Shown here one piece after another: positions 1 to 10,203 of a stretch of 64,000 nucleotides of DNA. The position numbers and the translations under genes were made by a program. Source of the stretch: Streptantibioticus ferralitis (GTDB taxonomy: Bacteria > Actinomycetota > Actinomycetes > Streptomycetales > Streptomycetaceae); contig NZ_JARHTQ010000039.1 in assembly GCF_029223525.1 (NCBI RefSeq), positions 1 through 64,000 on the forward strand. Direction: 5' to 3'. Numbering within the stretch: the stretch's first letter is position 1; the number at the start of each line of letters is the position of its first letter. The notes under the pieces are model-generated. The model was not told the DNA's origin. It did not search any database and worked only from the letters and a program-made list of their open reading frames with translations.

Positions 1-1
1 G

Positions 2-2002
2 CCCACCCGCCCCTTCGAGGCCTGGCTGCGCACCCCGCGGCACGCCGACGCGCCGGGCATCTACGCGTTCGGGCACGTGCCGCGCCCGCCGGAGGAACCG
101 GACCGGGTGCCAAACCGGAAGCTGATCGGGGGGGCGGTGCTTTCGGCGTTGTGCGGGATGTTGGTGTGGTCGCTGTGCGCGGACGGCTATATCTCGTTCT
201 GGTTCTGGCCGTATCTGTGGATCACGCCCGAGGCCTGGCGTGTTGCCCGCCCTGGCGACCAACTTGTGGCGTTCAGCGTTACGTCACGCCTCTACTACGT
301 CTTCTGCGCCGCCATCCTGATCGCCGTCTGCGGCCGCTTCGGCAACTGGATGGAAGTCCTCCGCCGCTTCGTCCTCACCCCCCTCGCCCGGCCGCGCCCC
401 GAGGAGGCCGCCGCGCCGCCCGCGCCCGAGGCGGATCCGGTCGGGTGGCCGGAGTTGCGGGACGCCGGGCAGCCCGCGGTCGCCGAGCGGCTTGCCGCCG
501 AGGCGCGGGAGGGGCGGCTGAACGACGTCGACTACATCCGGCTGCACCGCGCCTGGCGGTCCGTGCAGGCCGACTCCTCGCGGCTGCACGCCTACACCGA
601 CGCGGTGCTGCGGCACGGGGCCGCCGCGTGCGTACACCCTTCGGGTGCGCGCGATCTGCCCACCCGGGCCGCGCGGCACGACCTGTACACCGCGCAGGTA
701 CGCATCGGCGCGGCCGTCGACGCGCAGCGCAATCCGTACCGCTACCGCGGCGCGGGGATCGCACTCGACCCCGCGCTGCTGGGCACCTCGCTGCTGGCCG
801 TCGGGCCGCCCGGGTCGGGCAAGACCCGGCGGGTGGTGCGGCCGGTCGTCGAGTCGCTGTGCCTGCAGGCGCTGGCCGGGACCGCGGCGGTGGTGGCGGT
901 CGGCGCGGCGGGCGCCGACCTCGGGCCGGTGGACGCCTTCGACGTGGTGATCGCGATCGGCGACCCGGCGTCCGCATACGACCTGGACCTGTACGGCGGT
1001 ACCGCTGACCCCGACGAGGCGGCGGGCATGCTCGCGGCCGCGATGCTGGACGGCTTCGAGGGCCCGGAGGCCGATCCGCGCCGCGCGGCGACCGCGCTCG
1101 GCCAGCTCCTCGGCCCGTACCGCGCCGCCCACGGCCGCTTCCCGGCCGTCCCCGAGCTGCGCGAGCTGCTGGACGGCAACGCGGCCGCGCTGGCCGCGCT
1201 CCGCGAGGCGCTGGACGATGCGGGCGAGCACGCCTGGGCGCGGGGACTCGCCGCCAGGGAACGGCAGTCGGGCCGCCCCGGCGACATCGGCGCGCTGCTC
1301 GCCGACCGGATCGCGCTGCTCGACCGGCCCGCCTTCGCCGGGTTCTTCGATGTCACCGGCCGCACCCGCCCGTTCTCGCTGAACTCGCTGGAGCACCCGC
1401 TGCGGGTCCGTATCGACCTTCCGGAACGCGGTCACGCCGAGGCGTCCCGGATGCTCACCCGGCTGCTGCTCGCGCAGTTCATCGCGGCCGCCACCGCCCG
1501 TACCGACCGTTCGCTGTTCGCCTGTCTGGTTCTGGACGACGCGGCGCACACCGTGACCGCCGAAGCGGTGCGCGGCCTGCAGCGGCTGCGGTCGGCGCAT
1601 GCGGGTGCGGTGCTGGCGCTGCGCGGCCTGGACGATGTGCCCGAGGCGCTGCGCGCCGCGCTGCTCGGGGCGGCCGGGTGCAAGGTCGCGCTGTCCGGGA
1701 TGAACACCTGGGACGGCAAGCGGTTCGCCGAGGCGTGGGGCACCACCTGGGTCGAGGAGAGCGATGTGACCCGCACCCCCGACTACTCCGGCGGCATCCT
1801 CAAGCGGACGGTGCGTGGCATTCGGCGCCTGTTCACCGGCGAGGCCGCGACCACCGAATCCGTCACCGTGCGCCGGGTCGAACGGGAGCGCTGGTCCGCC
1901 TCCGATCTGGCCAACCAGGTACCGCCCGGCCATGCGGTCGCCTCGCTGACCTCGGTCGCCGGGGAGAGCTCGCCGCCGGTGCTGGTCAATCTGTGGGGGT
2001 GA
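2..2002 (+). CDS. VirD4/TraG-like membrane-anchored P-loop ATPase (5' partial)
   Basis: The reading frame is open to the left edge, so the gene almost certainly starts before the window; a GTG at 77 is only an internal alternative. Counting from that GTG, two hydrophobic stretches (about residues 16-36 and 70-90) are followed by a soluble region with a clear Walker A motif, GPPGSGKT at residues 243-250. A hydrophobic strand ending in Asp-Asp (LVLDDAAH) later in the chain is a Walker B candidate. The layout of N-terminal membrane segments followed by one NTPase domain resembles coupling proteins of the VirD4/TraG class. No relaxase or other conjugation genes are nearby, so a role in DNA transfer is not supported and the function is unknown. 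It ends 36 bases before the PucR-type regulator. Confidence 0.6.
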   Translation, partial: PTRPFEAWLRTPRHADAPGIYAFGHVPRPPEEPDRVPNRKLIGGAVLSALCGMLVWSLCADGYISFWFWPYLWITPEAWRVARPGDQLVAFSVTSRLYYVFCAAILIAVCGRFGNWMEVLRRFVLTPLARPRPEEAAAPPAPEADPVGWPELRDAGQPAVAERLAAEAREGRLNDVDYIRLHRAWRSVQADSSRLHAYTDAVLRHGAAACVHPSGARDLPTRAARHDLYTAQVRIGAAVDAQRNPYRYRGAGIALDPALLGTSLLAVGPPGSGKTRRVVRPVVESLCLQALAGTAAVVAVGAAGADLGPVDAFDVVIAIGDPASAYDLDLYGGTADPDEAAGMLAAAMLDGFEGPEADPRRAATALGQLLGPYRAAHGRFPAVPELRELLDGNAAALAALREALDDAGEHAWARGLAARERQSGRPGDIGALLADRIALLDRPAFAGFFDVTGRTRPFSLNSLEHPLRVRIDLPERGHAEASRMLTRLLLAQFIAAATARTDRSLFACLVLDDAAHTVTAEAVRGLQRLRSAHAGAVLALRGLDDVPEALRAALLGAAGCKVALSGMNTWDGKRFAEAWGTTWVEESDVTRTPDYSGGILKRTVRGIRRLFTGEAATTESVTVRRVERERWSASDLANQVPPGHAVASLTSVAGESSPPVLVNLWG

Positions 2003-2038
2003 GCCATCGCACGGAGGTGAGGCAGAATCAGTAGCGCC

Positions 2039-3592
2039 ATGCCACCCACCCTCGCCTCCCTGCTGCGCACCTCCGCGCTCAAGCTCACCGTCCTGGCCGG
2101 AGGCGACCGGCTGGACGCCGCCGTGCGCTGGGTGCACACCAGCGAACTGGACGATCCCACCCCGTATCTGGAGGGCGGCGAACTGCTGCTCACCACCGGG
2201 CTGAAGCTCGGCACCGATGCCGACGCGCTGCGGGAGTACGTCTACCGGCTGGCGGACGCCGGGGTGGTGGGCCTTGGCTTCGGAGTCGGGCTCGGCCATG
2301 ACTCCGTACCGGAACCGCTGGTCAGCGCCGCCGAAGAGCGTGGGCTGCCGCTGCTGCGGGTGCCCCGCCCGACCCCGTTCATCGCGATCAGCAAGGCGGT
2401 CTCGGCCGCGATCGCGGCCGACCAGTACAAGGCGGTCACCGCCGGCCTTGAGGCGCAGCGCGAGCTGACCCGGGCCGCGCTCGCCCCGGACGGCACCGGC
2501 GCACTGCTGTCCCGGCTCGCCGCGCACCTCGACGGCTGGGCGGCGCTGTACGACGCGTCCGGTGCGGTGGTCGCCGCCTCGCCGGACTGGGCCGGGCGCC
2601 GGGCCGCACGGTTGGGCGGCGAGATCGAACGGCTGCGGGCCCGGCCCGCTCCGGCCAGCGCCGCGGTCGCGGGACCGGGCGGGGCGGACGACCGGGTGGA
2701 GATCCAGTCGCTGGGCACCGGCCGCCACCCGCGCGGTTTCCTGGCCGTGGGCACCGCCGAGCGGCTCGACACCTCGGCCCGCTATGTGGTCCATGCCGCG
2801 GTCGCCCTGCTCACCTTGTCCCTGGAGCAGTCCCGTACCTTGCAGGACGCCGAGCGGCGGTTCGGCGCGGCGCTGTTGCGGATGCTGCTGGCCGGCGAGA
2901 CCGGCCATGCCCGTACCGTCGCGGGCCGCCGCTACGGCACGTTGCTGGAGCGGCCGGTACGCGTGCTGATCGCGGAGGCCGCGCGCCGCCCGGACAAGGG
3001 GGAGCACGGTGACCCGGCGGTCGCCCTGGCGCTGCTGGCCGAGCAGGCGGAGGCGGCGGGCGCCCGCTCGGCCGAACCGCTGCTCGCCTCGCTGGACGGG
3101 CCGCGGCTGACCGTGCTGGCCGCCGACGGGGGCGGGGTGCTGGCGGCCTGCGCCGAACACGTCGAGGCCGCCGAGGTGCTGGCCGCCGGGCTGTCGGCGG
3201 CGGCGCCGGCCGATGAGGTACCCGCCGCGGGCAGCCAGGCGGAGCGGGCGCTGGCCGTGGCGCACCGCCGGTCCCGGGCGCTGGTGGAGCATGACGAGGT
3301 CGGTGCCGGATCGATTCTTCCGCTGCTCGGCGATGACGCGGTCAAGGCGTTCGCCGAGGGTCTGCTGCGGCCGCTGCGCGACCATGACGCCACCTCGCGC
3401 GGCGATCTGGTCAAGTCGCTGCGCGCCTGGCTGTCCCGGCACGGGCAGTGGGACGCCGCGGCGGCCGACCTCGGGGTGCACCGGCACACCCTGCGCTACC
3501 GGATGCGGCGGGTCGAGGAGATCCTCGGGCGGTCGCTCGACGACCCCGACGTCCGCATGGAGCTGTGGCTGGCGCTGAAGTCCGAGGGATGA
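2039..3592 (+). CDS. PucR family transcriptional regulator
   Basis: This 517-residue protein has the arrangement of PucR/CdaR-type activators. The N-terminal PucR ligand-sensing domain (about residues 5-125) contains the typical segment VRWVHTSELDDPTPYLEGGE. A middle GGDEF-like/linker region follows, and the C-terminal helix-turn-helix (about 455-510) carries the family signature LGVHRHTLRYRMRRVEEILG. Such proteins control catabolic genes for purines, GABA and related nitrogen compounds. The adjacent downstream aldehyde dehydrogenase, 140 bases away on the same strand, is the obvious candidate target. The ATG at 2039 fits the conserved N-terminus. The effector is unknown. Confidence 0.85.
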   Translation: MPPTLASLLRTSALKLTVLAGGDRLDAAVRWVHTSELDDPTPYLEGGELLLTTGLKLGTDADALREYVYRLADAGVVGLGFGVGLGHDSVPEPLVSAAEERGLPLLRVPRPTPFIAISKAVSAAIAADQYKAVTAGLEAQRELTRAALAPDGTGALLSRLAAHLDGWAALYDASGAVVAASPDWAGRRAARLGGEIERLRARPAPASAAVAGPGGADDRVEIQSLGTGRHPRGFLAVGTAERLDTSARYVVHAAVALLTLSLEQSRTLQDAERRFGAALLRMLLAGETGHARTVAGRRYGTLLERPVRVLIAEAARRPDKGEHGDPAVALALLAEQAEAAGARSAEPLLASLDGPRLTVLAADGGGVLAACAEHVEAAEVLAAGLSAAAPADEVPAAGSQAERALAVAHRRSRALVEHDEVGAGSILPLLGDDAVKAFAEGLLRPLRDHDATSRGDLVKSLRAWLSRHGQWDAAAADLGVHRHTLRYRMRRVEEILGRSLDDPDVRMELWLALKSEG

Positions 3593-3732
3593 CGGCCGCC
3601 GCCTGACGATTCGGCGCATCGCCGCGGGGACGTAGTACGCGGTGGACAAACGCCATCCGGGCCCGGCCCGCCTACCGTGGTCCCACTGACGTACCTGATG
3701 CACCACCACCACGGGAAAGGCGGGGATCCGCT

Positions 3733-5190
3733 GTGACTTCCACCCGCGATGCCGTCCACGCGTTCTGGATCGCCGGGCGCCGGGCCACCGGCGAGGACGC
3801 CTTCGATGTCACCCATCCCTGGGACGGCGCCGTCGTCGGCACGGTGAGTGTCCCCACCGATGCCCAGGTGGAAGAGGCGGTCGCGGCCGCCGAGTCGGTG
3901 GCGGCCGAGTTCGCGGCCACCCCCGCCCACGTACGGAGCGCGGCCCTCGACCATGTGGCCAAGCGGCTCGCCGAGCGCACCGAGGAGATAGCGCGGCTGA
4001 TCACCGCGGAGAACGGCAAGCCGATCAAGTGGGCGCGCGGTGAGGTCGGCCGGGCGATCTCGGTGTTCCGCTGGGCCGCCGAGGAGGCCCGCCGCTTCAA
4101 CAGCGGTGACGCCCAGCGTCTGGACACCGACCCGGGCGGCGTCGGACGGCTGGCCCTGACCCGCCGCTTCCCGCGCGGTACGGTCCTGGGCATCGCGCCG
4201 TTCAACTTCCCGCTGAACCTGGTGGCGCACAAGGTCGCCCCGGCCATCGCGGTCGGCGCCCCGATCATCCTCAAGCCCGCCCCCGCCACCCCGCTGTCCG
4301 CCCTGGTGCTGGGCGAGATCCTGGCCGAGACCGGGCTGCCCGCCGGTTCGTGGAGCGTGCTGCCGGTCGCCAACGACCGGATGCCCGCGCTGGTCCAGGA
4401 CGAGCGGCTGCCGGTGATCTCCTTCACCGGTTCGGACACGGTCGGCTTCCAGATCCAGCAGTCGGTGCCGCACAAGCACGTCACCCTCGAACTCGGTGGC
4501 AACGCGGCGGCCGTGGTGCTCGCCGACTACTCCTCCGACGCCGACCTGGAGTGGGCGGCCACCCGGATCGCCACCTTCGCCAACTACCAGGCGGGCCAGT
4601 CCTGCATCTCGGTGCAGCGGGTGATCGCCGACGCCTCGGTGTACGACCGGCTGGTGGAGAAGGTCGTCGCCAAGGTCGAGGCCCAGGTCACCGGCGACCC
4701 GTCGGACGACGCCACCGACGTCGGTCCGCTGGTCAGCGAGGACGCCGCCAAGCGGGTGGAGTCCTGGGTCGCGGACGCGATCGGCAAGGGCGCCAAGCTG
4801 GTCACCGGCGGTGTGCGCGAGGGCGCCTCGTACGCCCCGACCGTGCTCGCGGACCTGCCCGCCGACGCGATCCTGGCCACCGCCGAGGTCTTCGGGCCGG
4901 TGCTCAGCCTGCACAAGGTGGACGGCACCGACGAGGCGTTCGCCGCCGTCAACGACTCGAAGTTCGGCCTCCAGGCGGGTGTGTTCACCCATGACGTCCA
5001 GACGGCCTTCCGCGCCCACCGTGAGCTGGAGGTCGGCGGCGTGATCATCGGCGACGCGCCCTCGTACCGCGCCGACCAGATGCCGTACGGCGGCGTCAAG
5101 GCCTCCGGCACCGGGCGCGAGGGTGTCGCCTACGCGATGGCCGACTACACCTACGAGCGTGTCCTGGTCCTCACCGGCCTGGACCTGTAA
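3733..5190 (+). CDS. NAD(P)-dependent aldehyde dehydrogenase
   Basis: A 485-residue aldehyde dehydrogenase superfamily member, the usual length for the soluble enzyme, which oxidises an aldehyde to the carboxylate with NAD(P)+. The catalytic residues are intact: the general-base Glu253 lies in VTLELGGNAA, and the nucleophile Cys291 lies in the segment YQAGQSCIS. The cofactor-binding segment IAPFNFPLNLVAHKVAPA and the FTGSD motif are present. The start is a GTG at 3733 behind a purine-rich GGGAAAGG stretch. It follows a PucR regulator, so it may serve a regulated amine or aldehyde catabolic step (for example succinate semialdehyde or a related aldehyde), but the substrate cannot be read from sequence. 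A strong terminator follows the stop codon. Confidence 0.9.
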   Translation: MTSTRDAVHAFWIAGRRATGEDAFDVTHPWDGAVVGTVSVPTDAQVEEAVAAAESVAAEFAATPAHVRSAALDHVAKRLAERTEEIARLITAENGKPIKWARGEVGRAISVFRWAAEEARRFNSGDAQRLDTDPGGVGRLALTRRFPRGTVLGIAPFNFPLNLVAHKVAPAIAVGAPIILKPAPATPLSALVLGEILAETGLPAGSWSVLPVANDRMPALVQDERLPVISFTGSDTVGFQIQQSVPHKHVTLELGGNAAAVVLADYSSDADLEWAATRIATFANYQAGQSCISVQRVIADASVYDRLVEKVVAKVEAQVTGDPSDDATDVGPLVSEDAAKRVESWVADAIGKGAKLVTGGVREGASYAPTVLADLPADAILATAEVFGPVLSLHKVDGTDEAFAAVNDSKFGLQAGVFTHDVQTAFRAHRELEVGGVIIGDAPSYRADQMPYGGVKASGTGREGVAYAMADYTYERVLVLTGLDL

Positions 5191-5203
5191 GCCACTTCCC
5201 CGA

Positions 5204-5246
5204 GGAGGAGGGCGCTCTGTGCGGGAGCGCCCTCCTCCCCCCTTTT
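5204..5246 (+). terminator. Rho-independent terminator after the aldehyde dehydrogenase
   Basis: A perfect 14-bp GC-rich stem (5204-5217 with 5225-5238) closes a 7-base loop. It is followed by CCCC and a TTTT run at 5243-5246, 13 bases past the stop codon. This is a canonical intrinsic terminator. Confidence 0.85.
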
Positions 5247-5370
5247 ATGGGTTCGTTGTTCTCGCCTCGAACAGGGGCCAGGGGTCTCTTTGGAGTGCGC
5301 ACCGGGATGGTCTGTTTCCGGGCGTCGTCCGGGTTGTGCACGGGGGCTGGTGCTGTTCCTATTAATTGGG

Positions 5371-5408
5371 TAGATACGCATCAGTAGCAACCGGCCGGTA
5401 ACCGGCCG
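5371..5408 (+). promoter_or_regulatory. Candidate -10 and palindromic operator upstream of acyl-CoA dehydrogenase
   Basis: The 255-base gap between the terminator and the acyl-CoA dehydrogenase holds TAGATA (5371-5376), a plausible -10, though no convincing -35 is seen at the right distance. Just downstream is a near-perfect palindrome, CGGCCGGTAACCGGCCG (5392-5408), in the position expected for a repressor operator. Regulation by a TetR- or FadR-type protein is inference only. Confidence 0.35.
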
Positions 5409-5445
5409 TGACCGCTGTCACCGACCCGCGGCGAGGTGAGCCCTC

Positions 5446-7383
5446 ATGACCGCACCATCCGCCCCACGCCAAGTCTCCGAGCGTGAAGCCCGGCAGGTCG
5501 CCGAAGCGGCCCGGGAGCAGGACTGGCGCAAGCCCAGCTTCGCCAAGGAGTTGTTCCTCGGCCGGTTCCGGCTCGACCTCATCCACCCGCACCCCACCGG
5601 GTCGGCGGATGACATCGAGCGGGGGGAGGAGTTCCTGGCCAAGCTCAAGGACTTCCTGGAGACCAAAGTCGACGGCGCCCGCATCGAGCGCGAGGCGCAG
5701 ATTCCCGACGAGGTCATCGACGGGCTCAAGCAACTCGGCGCCCTCGGCATGAAGATCGACGTCGCCTACGGCGGCCTCGGGCTGAGCCAGGTCTACTACA
5801 ACAAGGCCCTCGCGCTGACCGGCACCGCGAGCCCGGCCATAGGGGCGCTGCTCTCCGCGCACCAGTCGATCGGCGTACCGCAGCCGTTGAAGCTCTTCGG
5901 TACGAAGGAGCAGAAGGAGACCTTCCTGCCGCGCTGCGCCCGGACCGACATCTCCGCGTTCCTGCTGACCGAACCGGACGTCGGCTCCGACCCGGCCCGG
6001 TTGGCCACCGCCGCCGTGCCGGACGGGGACGACTACGTCCTCGACGGCGTGAAGCTGTGGACCACCAACGGCGTGGTCGCCGACCTGCTCGTGGTGATGG
6101 CCCGGGTACCGAAGTCGGACGGGCACAAGGGCGGCATCACGGCCTTCGTGGTGGAGGCGGACAGCCCCGGTGTCACCGTGGAGAACCGCAACGCCTTCAT
6201 GGGCCTGCGCGGCATCGAGAACGGTGTCACCCGCCTCCACCAGGTGCGGGTGCCCGCGGCCAACCGCATCGGTCCTGAGGGCGCGGGTCTGAAGATCGCG
6301 TTGACCACGCTCAACACCGGACGGCTCTCGCTGCCCGCCGCCTGCGCGGGCGCCGGGAAGTGGTGCCTGAAGATCGCCCGGGAGTGGTCGGCCGCCCGGG
6401 TGCAGTGGGGCAAGTCGATCGCCGAGCACGAGGCGGTCGGTTCGAAGATGGCCTTCATCGCGGCCACCAGCTTCGCGCTCGAAGCCGTCCTCGACCTGTC
6501 CAGCCAGATGGCGGACGAGGACCGCAACGACATCCGGATCGAGGCCGCACTCGCCAAGCTCTACGGCAGTGAGATGGCCTGGCTGATGGCCGATGAGCTG
6601 GTCCAGATCCGCGGCGGCCGCGGCTACGAGACCGCCGCCTCCCTCGCCGCCCGCGGCGAACGGGCCGTTCCCGCCGAGCAGATGCTGCGTGATCTGCGGA
6701 TCAACCGGATCTTCGAGGGTTCCACCGAGATCATGCATCTGCTCATCGCCCGCGAGGCGGTCGACGCCCATCTGTCGGTGGCGGGCGACCTCATCGACCC
6801 CGAGAAGAGCCTGTCGCAGAAGGCGAAGGCAGGGGCGAAGGCGGGTGGCTTCTACGCCCGCTGGCTGCCCAAGCTCATGACCGGTGCGGGTCAACTACCG
6901 GTCTCCTACGGGGAGTTCCACCCCTCGGGCCATTCTGATCTGGCGGTCCACCTGCGCTATGTCGAGCGCACGGCGCGCCGTCTGGCCCGGTCCACCTTCT
7001 ACGCGATGTCGCGCTGGCAGGGCCGGATGGAGACCAAGCAGGGCTTCCTCGGGCGCGTTGTCGACATCGGTGCGGAACTGTTCGCCATGAGCGCGGCGTG
7101 TGTACGGGCCGAGATGCTCAGGGCGCGCGACGAGCACGGCAAGGAGGCCTATCAACTCGCCGACGCCTTCTGCCGCCAGGCCCGGATCCGTATCGAAGAA
7201 CACTTCGACCGGTTGTGGACCAACACCGACACCGTCGACCGCCGGCTGGTCAAGGCGATCATGAGCGGTGCCTACACCTGGCTGGAGGAGGGCATCGTCG
7301 ACCCGTCGGGCGACGCCCCCTGGATCGCGGACGCCACCCCGGGCCCGTCCGTGCGGGACAACGTCCACCGGCCCATCCGCTGA
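5446..7383 (+). CDS. Acyl-CoA dehydrogenase, long form with C-terminal extension
   Basis: A 645-residue FAD-dependent acyl-CoA dehydrogenase. The N-terminal helical part, central beta domain ([14 protein letters not shown] and [11 protein letters not shown], the flavin/substrate signatures) and C-terminal helical domain are all present. The presumed catalytic base is Glu424 in [10 protein letters not shown], the VLCAD-like position. The protein exceeds the roughly 380-residue short-chain type by about 200 residues, with an extra helical C-terminal region from about residue 450, as in very-long-chain dehydrogenases and ACAD9. It should catalyse the first step of beta-oxidation of longer acyl-CoAs. 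It stands alone downstream of a terminator and its own candidate operator. Chain-length preference is inferred from architecture. Confidence 0.88.
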   Translation: MTAPSAPRQVSEREARQVAEAAREQDWRKPSFAKELFLGRFRLDLIHPHPTGSADDIERGEEFLAKLKDFLETKVDGARIEREAQIPDEVIDGLKQLGALGMKIDVAYGGLGLSQVYYNKALALTGTASPAIGALLSAHQSIGVPQPLKLFGTKEQKETFLPRCARTDISAFLLTEPDVGSDPARLATAAVPDGDDYVLDGVKLWTTNGVVADLLVVMARVPKSDGHKGGITAFVVEADSPGVTVENRNAFMGLRGIENGVTRLHQVRVPAANRIGPEGAGLKIALTTLNTGRLSLPAACAGAGKWCLKIAREWSAARVQWGKSIAEHEAVGSKMAFIAATSFALEAVLDLSSQMADEDRNDIRIEAALAKLYGSEMAWLMADELVQIRGGRGYETAASLAARGERAVPAEQMLRDLRINRIFEGSTEIMHLLIAREAVDAHLSVAGDLIDPEKSLSQKAKAGAKAGGFYARWLPKLMTGAGQLPVSYGEFHPSGHSDLAVHLRYVERTARRLARSTFYAMSRWQGRMETKQGFLGRVVDIGAELFAMSAACVRAEMLRARDEHGKEAYQLADAFCRQARIRIEEHFDRLWTNTDTVDRRLVKAIMSGAYTWLEEGIVDPSGDAPWIADATPGPSVRDNVHRPIR

Positions 7384-7444
7384 CCGCACACCGGTGGCCG
7401 CATCCCCTGTCAGAACCGTCACGGGATGCGGCCACAATGGGGGC

Positions 7445-8710
7445 ATGACCGAGAGCCCCGCACCCCTCGCCGACCCGCATCTGCTCTACCGGCCGGATAC
7501 CGGCAGCCCCGGCGCCCCGCGTGATGTCGTCATCCTCGGGTCGACCGGATCGATCGGCACCCAGGCGATCGACGTGGTGCTGCGCAACCCGGAACGCTTC
7601 CGGGTGGTCGCCCTGTCCGCCGCGGGCGGCCGGGTCCGGCTGCTCGCCGAGCAGGCGCACTCCCTGCGGGTACGCGCCGTGGCGGTGGCCGACGAGAAGG
7701 CGGTGCCCGCACTGCGCGAGGCGCTGTCCGCGTACTACCCGGCGGGCGAGGCCCAGCCGGAGATCCTCGCCGGTCCGGACGCGGCCTCCGACCTCGCGCG
7801 CATGGAATGCCACTCGGTACTGAACGGCATCACCGGATCCATCGGCCTCGCCCCGACGCTGGCCGCCCTGGAGGCGGGCCGGGTGCTGATCCTCGCCAAC
7901 AAGGAGTCGCTGATCGTCGGCGGGCCGCTGGTGACGGCGCTCGCCAAGCCCGGACAGATCGTGCCGGTGGACTCCGAGCACTCGGCGCTGTTCCAGGCGC
8001 TGATGGGCGGTACCCGCGGCGAGGTGCGCAAGCTGGTCGTCACCGCGTCCGGCGGTCCCTTCCGCGGCCGGGCCAGGGCCGAGCTGGCCGATGTGACCCC
8101 GCGGGACGCGCTGGCGCACCCCACCTGGGACATGGGCCCGGTCGTCACCATCAACTCGGCGACCCTGGTCAACAAGGGCCTGGAGGTCATCGAGGCACAT
8201 CTGCTGTACGACATTCCGTTCGACCGGATTGAGGTCGTGGTCCATCCGCAGTCGTATATCCACTCGATGGTGGAATTCATCGACGGCTCCACACTGGCCC
8301 AGGCGAGTCCGCCCGACATGCGGATGCCCATCGCGCTGGGGCTGGGCTGGCCGGAGCGGGTACCGGACGCCGCGCCCGCGTTCGACTGGTCCAAGGCGAT
8401 GAACTGGGAGTTCTCGCCACTGGACGACGAGGCCTTTCCCGCCGTGGCTTTGGCCCGGCAGGTGGGTAGCCTCGGGGGCACCGCACCCGCGGTGTTCAAC
8501 GCGGCCAACGAGGAGTGCGTTGACGCCTTCCTCGCCGGTCGGCTGCCGTTCACCGGGATCGTGGACACCGTCGCCGAGATCGTCGAGGAACATGGCACGC
8601 CCGTCCCGGGAACTTCCCTTACCGTGGCGGACGTCCTCGGAGCGGAGGCGTGGGCACGGGCCCGCGCCCGTGAACTGGCAGCGAAGGCGACAGCGGAGGC
8701 CCGCGTATGA
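7445..8710 (+). CDS. dxr: 1-deoxy-D-xylulose 5-phosphate reductoisomerase
   Basis: This enzyme (IspC) converts DXP to 2-C-methyl-D-erythritol 4-phosphate with NADPH, the committed step of the MEP isoprenoid pathway. The 421-residue protein has the NADPH-binding GSTGSIGTQ (residues 32-40) and the family motifs [29 protein letters not shown] and HPTWDMG, which include the metal and substrate ligands. The reading frame stays open upstream, but the ATG at 7445 gives the normal N-terminus. The last four bases (ATGA) overlap the start of the site-2 protease gene, so the two are translationally coupled. ispG follows that protease. Confidence 0.95.
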   Translation: MTESPAPLADPHLLYRPDTGSPGAPRDVVILGSTGSIGTQAIDVVLRNPERFRVVALSAAGGRVRLLAEQAHSLRVRAVAVADEKAVPALREALSAYYPAGEAQPEILAGPDAASDLARMECHSVLNGITGSIGLAPTLAALEAGRVLILANKESLIVGGPLVTALAKPGQIVPVDSEHSALFQALMGGTRGEVRKLVVTASGGPFRGRARAELADVTPRDALAHPTWDMGPVVTINSATLVNKGLEVIEAHLLYDIPFDRIEVVVHPQSYIHSMVEFIDGSTLAQASPPDMRMPIALGLGWPERVPDAAPAFDWSKAMNWEFSPLDDEAFPAVALARQVGSLGGTAPAVFNAANEECVDAFLAGRLPFTGIVDTVAEIVEEHGTPVPGTSLTVADVLGAEAWARARARELAAKATAEARV

Positions 8711-10017
8711 CCACACTGATGACGGTCCTCGGCATAGTCGTCTTCGCGGTCGGCCTGCTGATCTCCATCGCCTGGCACGAGCTCGGCCATCTGTCCACGG
8801 CCAAGCTCTTCGGCATCCGGGTGCCGCAGTACATGGTGGGGTTCGGCCCGACGATCTTCTCCCGCAAGAAGGGCGAGACCGAGTACGGGATCAAGGCGGT
8901 CCCGCTGGGCGGCTACATCCGCATGATCGGGATGTTCCCGCCCGGTGAGGACGGGAAGATCGTGGCCCGGTCCAGCTCGCCGTGGCGCGGCATGATCGAG
9001 GACGCGCGCTCGGCGGCCTTCGAGGAACTGCAGCCCGGCGACGAGACCCGGCTGTTCTACACGCGCAAGCCGTGGAAGCGCGTGATCGTCATGTTCGCCG
9101 GTCCGTTCATGAACCTGATCCTCGCCGTCGCGCTGTTCCTCGGTGTCCTGATGGGCTTCGGCATCAACTCGCAGACCACGACGGTCAGTACGGTGTCGGA
9201 CTGTGTGATCTCCCAGTCCGCCGCCAGCAAGGGCAAGGCCACCTGCGCGGCCGCCGACCCGGCTTCCCCGGCGAAGAAGGCGGGGCTGAAGGCGGGTGAC
9301 CGGATCACCGCCTTCAACGGCCGCCCGGTCGACAACTGGTCCATCTTGCAGGCCGACATCCGCCAGACCACCGGTCCGGCCGACATCACGGTGCTGCGCG
9401 GCGGGCAGAGCGTGCAGCTGCACGCCGACCTGATCAAGAACCAGGTCGCCAAGACCGACGGGCACGGCGGATACGTCGACGGCCAGTACGTGACCGCCGG
9501 GTTCCTCGGCTTCACCCCGGCCCAGGGCATCGTCAAACAGTCGTTCGGCGAGTCCGTGAACCGGATGGGCGACATGGTGACCACCGCCACCAAGTCGCTG
9601 GTGGACCTGCCGCAGCGGATCCCCGGCCTGTGGCGGGCCGCCTTCGAGGGCGCGCCGCGCCAGCCCGACTCGCCCATGGGGGTGGTCGGCGCGGCACGGG
9701 TCGGCGGCGACGTGTTCTCGCTGAACATTCCGCCGGAGCAGCGGATCGCGACCATGCTGATGCTGGTCGCGGGCTTCAACCTGTCGCTGTTCCTGTTCAA
9801 CATGCTGCCGCTGCTGCCGCTGGACGGCGGCCACATCGCGGGCGCGCTGTGGGAGGCGCTGAAGCGGAATCTGGCCAGGGCCTTCCGGCGCCCGGACCCC
9901 GGTCCGTTCGACGTCGCGAAGATGATGCCGGTGGCGTATGTGGTGGCCGGTCTCTTCCTGTCATTCACCGTGCTGGTTCTGATCGCAGATGTGGTCAATC
10001 CGGTCAAGATCACCTGA
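8707..10017 (+). CDS. Site-2 protease family RIP metalloprotease (RseP/Rip1-like)
   Basis: A 436-residue intramembrane zinc metalloprotease. The first membrane segment carries the HELGH motif (His24, Glu25, His28). A periplasmic/extracytoplasmic PDZ domain follows around residues 190-250, and the C-terminal membrane helix carries the third zinc ligand, Asp373, in LPLDGGH. This family cleaves membrane anchors of anti-sigma factors and other single-pass proteins during envelope-stress signalling; the target here is unknown. The start overlaps dxr by ATGA. The dxr-protease-ispG arrangement is commonly seen in actinomycetes and probably reflects co-transcription rather than shared biochemistry. 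Confidence 0.92.
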   Translation: MTTLMTVLGIVVFAVGLLISIAWHELGHLSTAKLFGIRVPQYMVGFGPTIFSRKKGETEYGIKAVPLGGYIRMIGMFPPGEDGKIVARSSSPWRGMIEDARSAAFEELQPGDETRLFYTRKPWKRVIVMFAGPFMNLILAVALFLGVLMGFGINSQTTTVSTVSDCVISQSAASKGKATCAAADPASPAKKAGLKAGDRITAFNGRPVDNWSILQADIRQTTGPADITVLRGGQSVQLHADLIKNQVAKTDGHGGYVDGQYVTAGFLGFTPAQGIVKQSFGESVNRMGDMVTTATKSLVDLPQRIPGLWRAAFEGAPRQPDSPMGVVGAARVGGDVFSLNIPPEQRIATMLMLVAGFNLSLFLFNMLPLLPLDGGHIAGALWEALKRNLARAFRRPDPGPFDVAKMMPVAYVVAGLFLSFTVLVLIADVVNPVKIT

Positions 10018-10203
10018 TATCGATCAAACACTGCCTAAGGGTGAACCGGTCGGGCGCCATGGGTGTCCGGCCGGTGCCATGTTCGCGCGAGGCCCTGGCG
10101 GATGTGCCCGGCGTCTATGCCGTGCCGTAACCTCGGTAGCCGAAGCCCGCCCACACCGGGACTCACCACGCCCGCACTTCCGAACCCTGGGGATGCACAG
10201 CAC

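Noticed and set aside
284-3712. Very long open frame on the minus strand opposite the ATPase and PucR genes
   Set aside because: High-GC third-position bias leaves opposite frames open. The translation is Arg/Gly/Gln-rich low complexity and lies over two well-supported plus-strand genes.
7268-7444. Upstream in-frame extension of dxr into the acyl-CoA dehydrogenase gene
   Set aside because: It lies over the 3' end of another gene and gives an Arg/Thr/Pro-rich non-family N-terminus; the ATG at 7445 fits Dxr.
10063-10203. Upstream in-frame extension of ispG
   Set aside because: The added residues have no IspG character, and the ATG at 10204 gives the usual length and N-terminus.
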